In this document: in pieces, positions 26,423 to 32,398 of the stretch
Numbering within the stretch: position 1 is the first letter of the stretch
Layout of the letters: every line of letters starts with the position of its first letter
DNA from: Gammaproteobacteria bacterium
Lineage (GTDB): Bacteria; Pseudomonadota; Gammaproteobacteria; Steroidobacterales; Woeseiaceae
Assembly (NCBI GenBank): GCA_030429005.1
Contig: JAUIDP010000031.1
Location: 1-32,398, forward strand
Direction: 5' to 3'
Length of the DNA stretch: 32,398 nucleotides
Position numbers and translations under genes: made by a program
Notes under the pieces: model-generated
Databases searched by the model: none
What the model was told of the DNA's origin: nothing
What the model saw: the letters and a program-made list of their open reading frames with translations, nothing else

Positions 26423-26830
26423 ATGAGCAACAGCAGCCGGCAAAATATTCATTCGGGCGCACCCTGGGAGCCACTGGTCGGTTACTCCCGCGCCGTGCGG
26501 GTCGGCAACCAGGTGTTTGTATCGGGTACCGCAGCGATTTCGGACAGGGGTGAACTTGTCGGTGAGGGTGATGCCTATGCCCAGGCCGTCCGCTGCATCG
26601 ACGTGATCCGCAAGTCGCTCGAACAGGCCGGCGCCGGGATGCGCCACGTTGTGCGTACGCGAATCTACGTGACCGACATTTCGCTCTGGGAAGCCGTTGC
26701 ACGTGCTCACCAGGAAGGTTTCGGTGCGGCGCCACCCGCCACCGCCATGGTCGAGGTCAGCAAGCTGATCGATCCGCGCATGCTGGTCGAAATCGAGGCG
26801 ACTGCTGTCATCGATAGCGATAACGCCTGA
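26423..26830 (+). CDS. RidA/YjgF-family protein without the catalytic arginine
   Basis: A 135-residue protein with the YjgF/RidA fold: YSRAVRVGNQVFVSGT, then VVRTRIYVTDI, then PPATAMVEVSKL, then LVEIEATAVI. In RidA enzymes that hydrolyse 2-aminoacrylate, the PAR motif supplies the carboxylate-binding arginine; here the motif is PAT, so this belongs to a subfamily without that arginine and deaminase activity is doubtful. The ATG at 26423 has GAGGGAGAA upstream; the frame is open much further 5', but that part is antisense to the decarboxylase. The TGA overlaps the next ATG by one base (TGATG), so it is coupled to the broken DNA glycosylase gene. Confidence 0.87.
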   Translation: MSNSSRQNIHSGAPWEPLVGYSRAVRVGNQVFVSGTAAISDRGELVGEGDAYAQAVRCIDVIRKSLEQAGAGMRHVVRTRIYVTDISLWEAVARAHQEGFGAAPPATAMVEVSKLIDPRMLVEIEATAVIDSDNA

Positions 26831-27713
26831 TGCCGCGCAAGCAACTGTCCCTGGCCGAGGCGCGCAGGGTGGCCCTGGCGGCACAAGGTTTCGATCGACC
26901 GCGCCCTGAAGCGGGTCCGGACAAGCGGCATTTTCGGCGGTTGTTCAGGACGCTGGCGCTGTTGCAGCTCGACTACGTTAACGTACTGATGCCGGCGCAC
27001 TTCCTGGTTCCGTGGTCGCGCCTGGGACCCTACGACCGCGAGGCATTCGAAAAGTACGTCTACGGCAGCGGGGAATGCACCGAGCAGTGGGCACACGAGG
27101 CGTCGATTGTGCCGGCCGACACCTGGCCGCTACTGGCGCATCGCCGCCGCCGCTATGCAATGCACAGGAACAATCCGCTGCGGAAACTCAAGAACCGGAA
27201 TGCCTACCTGGAGGCCGCACTCGCGAAAGTCGAGGCCGACGGTGCGGTGACCGCCAATGACCTGCCGCCAGTGCCCGGCCCGAAGCGCAAGCCCGGCGAC
27301 TGGCACCGCTCGATTCCGCGCTGGGCTCTCGAATACCATTTTGCTACCGGTGCGCTGGCCGTCGCTAAGCGGCTGCCCAATTTTCAGCGCGTTTATGACC
27401 TGCCGGAACGCGTCCTGCCAGCCGAAGCATTGCAGCCGAGTTTCGACGCGATAGATGCGAGGCGCGAACTGGTACGACGTGCCGCGACGGCGCTGGGCGT
27501 CGCGACGACCATGGATATCGCTGACTACTTCCGGATGACGGCGCGCGACATTCAGCCGTTGCTCAACGATCTCGCCGACGCCGGTCAGATTTCTGCGGTT
27601 TCGGTGGAGTCGTGGAGCGAGCCGGCCTGGATGTCCAGTAATGCCAAAGTGCCACGCAGCATTGCCGGCGAGTCGCTGCTGTCGCCGTTTGACCCGGTAG
27701 TCTGGTTCCGGCC
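26830..27713 (+). pseudogene. ycaQ: AlkX/YcaQ-like DNA glycosylase, truncated by IS
   Basis: This is the HTH_42 winged-helix family (AlkZ/AlkX), glycosylases that unhook interstrand crosslinks and remove bulky alkyl adducts. The catalytic QxD pair of the AlkX type is seen as Gln46-Leu-Asp48 in LLQLDYVNVL, followed by HFLVPWSRLG. 294 codons remain of about 400. Homology stops after SPFDPVVWFRP at the left end of the IS, and reading on into the IS adds 40 foreign residues before a stop at 27834. The missing C-terminal part is a DNA-binding beta domain, so activity is probably lost. The lost 3' part does not reappear to the right of the IS. Confidence 0.85.
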
Positions 27714-29309
27714 GAGGCTGTGTGAAAACCCTGTGCCCAGTATAATCATGCTTTCCGTCAAGAGTATGCGCGATGAGCGGATTTATCGAAGGCGAAGACC
27801 GCAACCAAGCGACGCTGTTTCCCGAACGCATTGACGATTACGTAGACGAAGACAGTCCGGTTCGAGTGGTCGATGTGTTTATCGATGACCTGGATATATC
27901 GGGTCTGGGCTTCAGGACAGAGCCGAACGCCACCGGTCGACCGGGCTACCACCCGAAGATGATGCTGAAGCTATATGTTTACGGCTACTTGAACCGTGTG
28001 CAGTCGAGCCGGCGTCTGGAGCGCGAAGCGCAGCGCAACGTTGAGCTGATGTGGCTGACGGGCCGCTTGGCACCGGACTTCAAGACCATTGCCGACTTCA
28101 GAAAGGACAATGGAGAAGCGATTCGCCTGGTGTGCCGTGAGTTCGTGATGCTGTGCAGGAAGCTGGGGCTGCTGAACAACACCTTGGTCGCCATTGATGG
28201 CAGCAAGTTCAAGGCTGTCAACAACCGCGACAAGAACTTTACGCGCGCGAAGATGAAGCGCCGGCTGGCGGAGGTCGAGGCGAGCATCGATCGTTACCTT
28301 GAGCGATTGACTGAGGTTGACGCGACGGAGGTGGACGACGACAAAGGTCAGGCCCTTGAAGACAAGATCGCTCGGTTGAGAGAGGAGATGGCGCGCTTAA
28401 AAAAGTGCGAAGTCCGGATGCTTGAGGCACCGGACAAACAACTCTCTCTAACTGACCCGGATGCTCGCTCGATGAACAGCCGGGGCACGGGAACAGTGGG
28501 CTACAACGTCCAGAGCGCGGTGGACAGTCGCCATCATCTGATTGTTGCGCATAACGTGACCAATGTCGGCAGTGACCGTAGCCAGCTGGCCAGGATGGCT
28601 AAACACGCCAAGGAAGCCCTGGAGGTTGAGACGCTGGACGTGATCGCTGACCGTGGTTACTACGATGGCAATGAGATCCGTGAATGTGAACGGGCGGGTA
28701 TCAATGCCAGTCTCCCAAAACCCAAAACCTCGAGTAACAAGGCCAAAGGCTTGTTCGATCGAGCGGCGTTCAAGTACATCGAGAACGACGATGAGTATCA
28801 ATGCCCGGCTGGTGAGCGGTTAATCTATCGCTTCACCCGAACAGAAAGAGGCAAAGAAATCCGCCGCTACTGGAGCTCGGCTTGCCCTCAGTGTCCGATG
28901 AAGTCGCAGTGCACGACCGGCCAATATCGGCGTGTCAGTCGCTGGGTACACGAACGCGTCTTGGAGCGTGCCCAGGCACGCCTCGACCAGCAGCCTGATG
29001 CCATGCGAACACGACGAGCAGTGGTGGAGCATCCGTTCGGCACGATCAAGTCCTGGATGGGTGCCACGCACTTCCAAACGAAGACCTTACCGAGGGTGAG
29101 CACCGAGATGAGCCTGCACGTTCTGAGTTACAACATGAAACGAGCCATCAATCTGCTGGGAACGAAGAAAATCATCGAGACAATCCGAGCGTAAGCTCGT
29201 TCGTCTTGAAAAAATCGTATGAAAAACAACGAATATCCCGCGTTCGCCAGTGAATCAAAATAACAATCGCGCCAATCAGGCGATCAACGGCGACTTATCA
29301 CACAGCCTC
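27714..29309 (+). mobile_element. IS1182-type insertion sequence, complete, 1596 bp
   Basis: Both ends carry a 12-bp perfect terminal inverted repeat, GAGGCTGTGTGA at 27714-27725 and its complement at 29298-29309. GGCC stands directly outside each end (27710-27713 and 29310-29313). It encodes one intact transposase. GGCC is self-complementary, so it may be either a 4-bp target duplication or simply a preferred target; flanking evidence favours the second (see findings). A TATAAT at 27741-27746, 27 bp upstream of the transposase ATG, is a likely -10 box whose -35 would fall inside the left repeat. Confidence 0.9.
27773..29194 (+). CDS. IS1182-family DDE transposase
   Basis: A 473-residue transposase with no frameshift. 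The N-terminal DUF772 region opens MSGFIEGEDRNQATLFPE and includes YHPKMMLKLYVYGYLN and SRRLEREAQRNVELMWLTG. The DDE catalytic core has Asp142 in VAIDGSKFKAV, the second Asp in VIADRGYYDGNEI, and a Glu in VVEHPFGTIKSWMG. A cysteine cluster (ACPQCPMKSQC) precedes the final helix. The gene fills most of the element and appears intact, so the IS is probably active or recently so. Confidence 0.95.
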   Translation: MSGFIEGEDRNQATLFPERIDDYVDEDSPVRVVDVFIDDLDISGLGFRTEPNATGRPGYHPKMMLKLYVYGYLNRVQSSRRLEREAQRNVELMWLTGRLAPDFKTIADFRKDNGEAIRLVCREFVMLCRKLGLLNNTLVAIDGSKFKAVNNRDKNFTRAKMKRRLAEVEASIDRYLERLTEVDATEVDDDKGQALEDKIARLREEMARLKKCEVRMLEAPDKQLSLTDPDARSMNSRGTGTVGYNVQSAVDSRHHLIVAHNVTNVGSDRSQLARMAKHAKEALEVETLDVIADRGYYDGNEIRECERAGINASLPKPKTSSNKAKGLFDRAAFKYIENDDEYQCPAGERLIYRFTRTERGKEIRRYWSSACPQCPMKSQCTTGQYRRVSRWVHERVLERAQARLDQQPDAMRTRRAVVEHPFGTIKSWMGATHFQTKTLPRVSTEMSLHVLSYNMKRAINLLGTKKIIETIRA

Positions 29310-29360
29310 GGCCGAAAGCAGAAATCCAGTTGCTATAAGCTATAATTTCCGCTTCTGACC
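29310..29360. repeat. Short intergenic repeat, two halves (copy 1)
   Basis: GGCCGAAAGCAGAAATCC (29310-29327) touches the IS end, and CCGCTTCTGACC (29349-29360) follows 21 bp on. These resemble the second and first halves of a motif whose joined form is CCGCTTCTGGCCGAAA, seen whole at 31360-31375. Two GCTATAA units and a TATAAT lie between the halves and may act as a -10 region for the downstream lipoprotein gene. Confidence 0.45.
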
Positions 29361-29406
29361 CCAAGCGCTCGTTCATGTCCAGCCAGGTCTTCAGCTTTTT
29401 CGGTGA

Positions 29407-30621
29407 TTGGTTTTGCGACCACTAGGTTCAATCGTGTTTTTCATGTCTTGCACTCCGCTCTTGTCGGGGTGCGATACACGTCTTACTGAAAGCCAAAACG
29501 AGCATAGTTCATCATTGACGCACGAGCCAGAAGTCGATTACGTAGTGCATTCCTCGCCTGAAAACTTGAGCTGGGGCTGGTTTCCAATAGACAAAAATCC
29601 CGTTGTAACAGCCAAGTCCGGGCAGACCGTTGAAATACACACGCTCACCGGCGTCGGTCTCTACCGAGACTATCATCCTCTAGAAGAACTCGGGAGCATG
29701 GGCGTGCCAGAGAGCGAAGTCTTGCCTGATCTCATCGAGTTCTGGCTGTCACGCAACTCGAGACCCCGCGAAGGACGTGCTGGGCATCTCGTTACCGGCC
29801 CAATCTACATTGAAGACGCGGAACCCGGCGACACTCTTGAAATAGAAGTGCTGGATGTTCGGCCCCGCGTCCCGTGGGGATTCAACAGTACGACGGCCTT
29901 CAGTGGCGTAATGTCGAAGACTTATCCCGGGTATCGAGACGGTGACAAGGGAGTCGACATCCCCGCCGAAACAGACGTCGCACTATCTGAGGAATGGCGA
30001 ATCATTAGGACCGAGCAATCGGAAAACGGACTTGTCGGTGTGTACCCGTCTGGTGTCCGGGTTCCACTCGCCCCGTTCATGGGCGTAATGGCTGTGGCAC
30101 CGATACCGGTTCTTGGTGAACCCGGAGTGGAGGTCGAAGGCGTGCAGTCATCTGGACCACCCGGAGCTTTCGGCGGAAACCTGGACGTGAAACACCTGAC
30201 GACCGGATCAAGCCTGTTCCTGCCTGTATTGCACACGGGCGCAAGATTCTACGTTGGAGATCCGCATGGTGCCCAGGGAGACGGCGAAGTAAGCGGATTG
30301 GCAATCGAGCAGTCGATGGTGGGCGTATTCCGCTTCATATTGCACAAGGAAATGGAGACCAAAGCACCCAGAGCGGAAACCGTGACTCATCATCTTCTAA
30401 TGGGAATAGATGTCGATCTGGATAGAGCACTGAGAAAAGCAACAGAGAATGTTATCGACTTCCTTGTTGATCGCTACGAAATTCGTCCGTCGGAGGCATT
30501 CTCAATTGCCAGTGTCGTAGTCGATTTCACTATCAGCGAGGCGGTTGACGAGACGCAAGTTGTTACTGCGTTCGTTCCGAAATCTATATTTCCGCTTCAA
30601 TCCGGTGACCTACGTCGTTGA
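29407..30621 (+). CDS. Acetamidase/formamidase-family lipoprotein
   Basis: A 404-residue precursor of the FmdA/AmdA amidohydrolase family, which hydrolyses formamide, acetamide or related small amides to ammonia. Characteristic segments are HLVTGPIYIEDAEPGD, PSGVRVPLAPFMGVM, PPGAFGGNLD and GDPHGAQGDGEVSG. The N-terminus is unusual for the family: a hydrophobic stretch ends in the lipobox LLSGC (Cys22), so the enzyme should be lipid-anchored outside the cytoplasm. The start must be TTG at 29407, a GTG at 29434 or an ATG at 29443, because a stop (TGA, 29404-29406) lies just upstream; TTG gives the best signal peptide. Codon use is less GC-rich than the core of the window, so it may be a transferred gene. 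Confidence 0.82.
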   Translation: MVLRPLGSIVFFMSCTPLLSGCDTRLTESQNEHSSSLTHEPEVDYVVHSSPENLSWGWFPIDKNPVVTAKSGQTVEIHTLTGVGLYRDYHPLEELGSMGVPESEVLPDLIEFWLSRNSRPREGRAGHLVTGPIYIEDAEPGDTLEIEVLDVRPRVPWGFNSTTAFSGVMSKTYPGYRDGDKGVDIPAETDVALSEEWRIIRTEQSENGLVGVYPSGVRVPLAPFMGVMAVAPIPVLGEPGVEVEGVQSSGPPGAFGGNLDVKHLTTGSSLFLPVLHTGARFYVGDPHGAQGDGEVSGLAIEQSMVGVFRFILHKEMETKAPRAETVTHHLLMGIDVDLDRALRKATENVIDFLVDRYEIRPSEAFSIASVVVDFTISEAVDETQVVTAFVPKSIFPLQSGDLRR

Positions 30622-30876
30622 GGCCATTCCTGTAGAAACTTCGAAACCCGCTTGAACGTCCGTTACTGGCCGTTTTCTGCCCGTTGCGGTATGCACTCCG
30701 AACGTCTGTTGTTGATGCAAGCAGCCGTTCAAATCACCGGATCTGAAATTCGGGCACTTGAACGGCAGAAAACCTCACGATAGCAGCCTATCTAGGGTGA
30801 TACACTGGCGGTCTGTTAATAACTCGAAAGAGCCATTCACATACCTCAACTAAGGCCTGCGAATAGAAACAACGAC
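30622..30876. other. Intergenic stretch with dispersed repeat fragments
   Basis: No convincing gene is present. CCGTTACTGGCC (30660-30671) is another variant of the short repeat. GTTTTCTGCC (30672-30681) is matched by its inverse GGCAGAAAAC (30764-30773), and GCCGTTCAA (30724-30732) by TTGAACGGC (30758-30766). These can fold into a long imperfect hairpin. No T-tract follows, so it is not an ordinary terminator. Confidence 0.45.
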
Positions 30877-31359
30877 ATGCGATTGTTCAGTATCCTTATT
30901 TGTCTATTGGCGTCTCCTCTCTGTGTCGCCTTGGCAGAGGATTTCGAGATTGCAGAGCTAGAGAAAGACTTTGCCGCAGCCGAGTTCCATATAGTAAACA
31001 GGGCCATCGACATATCGCTCGATATTCGAGACAAGTTGTTTTCGATTGGAGGCCGAGGGATTGCCGACTTCGGAGAGCGCTGGAACCCGACCGATGTAAT
31101 GCATCCTGACGTGCCCACGGCACAGCATCTCTTCACAGGCGAATCAGACGTGGTCGCGGCCGTAGCTTTTCGAACTGGCGGATACGCGGGAGTGAGTTTG
31201 AATTTGTTGGTTGCGAGAAGGCAGTCAGATTGGTTTTGCTTATATCACGTGCCATTGAAAGAGCAGATTGTTGACAGCATGGATTTTCTTCAACAGTTGT
31301 TCCCCCCTCAGGACGGCTCAAAGCTGAAATGTCGCCGAGTGCAAGTTCCAAACGGGTGA
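30877..31359 (+). CDS. Exported 160-residue protein of unknown function
   Basis: It begins with a clear signal peptide (RLFSILICLLASPLCVALAE, cleavage probably after ALA). The mature region is mixed alpha/beta with an acidic helix (AELEKDFAAAEF), a central RGIADFGERW segment, VVAAVAFRTGGYAG and, near the end, two cysteines (WFCLYH and LKCRR) that could form a disulfide in the periplasm. No family is recognised. The ATG at 30877 lacks a strong ribosome-binding site, but coding sense (signal peptide, normal composition, 160 codons) is convincing. The gene is alone on its strand, with structured intergenic DNA on both sides. Confidence 0.65.
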   Translation: MRLFSILICLLASPLCVALAEDFEIAELEKDFAAAEFHIVNRAIDISLDIRDKLFSIGGRGIADFGERWNPTDVMHPDVPTAQHLFTGESDVVAAVAFRTGGYAGVSLNLLVARRQSDWFCLYHVPLKEQIVDSMDFLQQLFPPQDGSKLKCRRVQVPNG

Positions 31360-31377
31360 CCGCTTCTGGCCGAAAAT
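31360..31377. repeat. Short intergenic repeat (copy with both halves joined)
   Basis: CCGCTTCTGGCC is followed directly by GAAAAT, immediately after the stop of the 160-residue gene. It is the most complete local form of the motif found in pieces at 29310-29360 and 30660-30671. Confidence 0.45.
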
Positions 31378-31428
31378 GGCCACTAGCCTACACTGAGTTA
31401 GAATGGCGGCTCTTTCATCCAAAGGCGA

Positions 31429-31471
31429 CGCGCTCGCGATAATCCCGTGCTCGAGTGTTCGCGAGCGCGGG
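31429..31471. repeat. Strong inverted repeat with two competing hairpins
   Basis: An 11-bp perfect inverted repeat (CGCGCTCGCGA at 31429-31439 with its complement at 31459-31469) encloses 19 bases. The right arm can instead pair with CCCGTGCTCG inside the loop (31444-31453 with 31462-31471, ten pairs, one G-T). The two structures exclude each other. There is no T-run; the next start codon is 25 bp downstream. Confidence 0.7.
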
Positions 31472-31495
31472 CTCGACTAAGTCTAGAGGCTCGAT

Positions 31496-31804
31496 TTGGC
31501 AGCTGTTGCAACTGTGATTGTCTTGTTACTAGGAGGAGTGCTGATCGGTTTAGCGCTATTCCTCGCGCTTCGTTGGTGGGTTGTTAACGTCGAAGTCGGT
31601 GAAGACAAATCCCGAATAGCGAGACCTGCAGAGGTTGCTCAAGTCGCGTTTATAATCCCGTACCTGATGCTGTTGATGTGGTTCTGGACTGGAAACGATA
31701 GGATTGCCGCTTCAGTTTTCTTAGTAATTACGGTTGTCGCAAATGTCTTGGCAGTTCGATACCTGAAGCGCGATACGCCTTCCGGTCGAAGCAATCGAGG
31801 CTAG
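31496..31804 (+). CDS. Small membrane protein, unknown
   Basis: A 102-residue frame starting with TTG at 31496, chosen because AGAGG lies six bases upstream. Three hydrophobic segments are visible: about residues 3-26 (VATVIVLLLGGVLIGLALFL), 53-66 (VAFIIPYLMLLMWF) and 71-90. A charged connecting loop contains VEVGEDKSRIARPAE. The tail is basic (RYLKRDTPSGRSNRG), which suggests a cytoplasmic C-terminus. No family is recognised. A GTG six codons in is an alternative start. Confidence 0.5.
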   Translation: MAAVATVIVLLLGGVLIGLALFLALRWWVVNVEVGEDKSRIARPAEVAQVAFIIPYLMLLMWFWTGNDRIAASVFLVITVVANVLAVRYLKRDTPSGRSNRG

Positions 31805-31922
31805 CGTCAACTTGGTATGATCGACTTCTTATGCCCGAAAAGAGACATAGGGATGGTTCGCAGTATGATTTGCAGCTGATGACCTACAGCGGAAGCTCGC
31901 GGATTTACGGTTCGGGGAAGTT

Positions 31923-32378
31923 ATGAATGACGAAAAAGATAGCGTCGGACGAGAAGATCCGAAGATTTTCTTGTTGTCCCTTATTCTTCCTCTTGTTTGG
32001 ATAACAATCGGTTCGATAGCTCTACAATTTTTCCCTGGTTTCCATTTGGGGGTCGTGGGGTCAGTCGTCATGTACATTCTCGTCGCAGTAGCGATATGTT
32101 GGTTGATTCTTCGGCGTCACAATCGGATGCCCACTAATCGAGAATCTTGGCGCCTTGTGGTCTATTGCTCAGTATTTGCTGTGATCTTGGAATCCTGGGC
32201 CTTGTTCGCCGCAGCTACATGGCCTGAGGACTTTCCGCACATAGATATCAATCCAGACTCTTTGATGTTTTTGATCGGCGCGTTTATTGGGCTGAACACC
32301 TTAATCATGACGTTGGCGTTCAAAGTCGCAGCACCTCGTTGGCTGAAAAACTCGATTCCAAAACAAGACGTACCGTAG
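31923..32378 (+). CDS. Membrane protein with four hydrophobic spans, unknown
   Basis: A 151-residue frame with GGGGAAG just upstream of the ATG. An acidic N-terminal tail (NDEKDSVGREDPK) is followed by spans at about 16-36, 41-61, 77-97 and 117-137. The segments between them are short and the C-terminus is basic. No recognisable domain is present. The size and lone position resemble the preceding 102-residue membrane protein, but the sequences are not obviously related. The gap before it (31805-31922) holds no visible gene. Confidence 0.6.
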   Translation: MNDEKDSVGREDPKIFLLSLILPLVWITIGSIALQFFPGFHLGVVGSVVMYILVAVAICWLILRRHNRMPTNRESWRLVVYCSVFAVILESWALFAAATWPEDFPHIDINPDSLMFLIGAFIGLNTLIMTLAFKVAAPRWLKNSIPKQDVP

Positions 32379-32398
32379 GAGTATTGTTGGCCGCCAAG

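Noticed and set aside
29310..29345. Continuation of the ycaQ frame after the IS (FRPKAE)
   Set aside because: Only about four codons look plausible before a stop, and the same bases match the intergenic repeat; it is best explained as chance.
29310..32398. Integron-like cassette array in the tail
   Set aside because: Small orphan genes with structured gaps suggested it, but no GTTRRRY/RYYYAAC core sites, attC-like ends or integrase were found, and one gene is over 1.2 kb.

Overview
The window looks like a contig from an uncultivated, aerobic, gammaproteobacterium-like organism. The evidence is the uvrC-pgsA-tRNA-Gly order (as in enterobacteria), a full system I cytochrome c maturation operon (ccmABCDEFGHI), Kbp (YgaU), and a two-domain AlkX/YcaQ-type glycosylase. 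GC-rich codon use (roughly 60% GC) runs from about 1.4 kb to 27.7 kb. Both ends are poorer in GC (about 50% at the left, lower still at the right), and each end is separated from the core by a visible discontinuity. Exact taxonomy cannot be read from the sequence alone.

Layout. (1) 1-1.38 kb: the 3' part of a DUF885-type gene and the first ~45 codons of a secreted protein. These end at an abrupt junction near 1385, where a lysine-catabolism aldehyde dehydrogenase gene on the other strand is also cut. (2) 1.39-3.84 kb, minus strand: a lysine 6-dehydrogenase/saccharopine dehydrogenase-like gene followed by the aminoadipate-semialdehyde dehydrogenase, a two-step route from lysine to 2-aminoadipate. 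(3) 4.06-9.9 kb, plus strand: class II DAHP synthase, NADP-type isocitrate dehydrogenase with a C-terminal insertion, a family 5 uracil-DNA glycosylase, uvrC and pgsA. (4) 9.94-14.06 kb: tRNA-Gly with promoter and terminator, then kbp, a large HerA-like ATPase, dodecin and an acidic 11-mer-repeat lipoprotein, then tRNA-Cys and tRNA-Leu. The three tRNAs are the glyW-cysT-leuZ set of enterobacteria, here split by a ~3.8 kb protein block. (5) 14.2-16.4 kb: a small CxxC protein, thymidine kinase, and a convergent ExeA-like ATPase fused to an FHA domain. (6) 16.65-23.24 kb: ccmABCDEFGHI, mostly with overlapping start and stop codons. (7) 23.25-27.7 kb: thioesterase, nitronate monooxygenase, fluoride channel, a PLP decarboxylase on the minus strand, a RidA-like protein, and an alkX/ycaQ-like DNA glycosylase gene broken by an IS.

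(8) 27.71-29.31 kb: a complete IS1182-type element with 12-bp terminal inverted repeats and GGCC on both sides. The sequence to its right does not continue the broken glycosylase gene. It begins with half of a short intergenic repeat that recurs in the tail. (9) 29.3-32.4 kb: an AT-richer tail with a lipoprotein-type acetamidase/formamidase homologue, a secreted 160-aa orphan, two small membrane proteins and structured intergenic repeats.

No CRISPR array, prophage, integron or obvious defence system was found. The strongest unusual signals are the two discontinuities, the protein block inside the tRNA cluster with its repeat lipoprotein and ATPase, and the structured tail.
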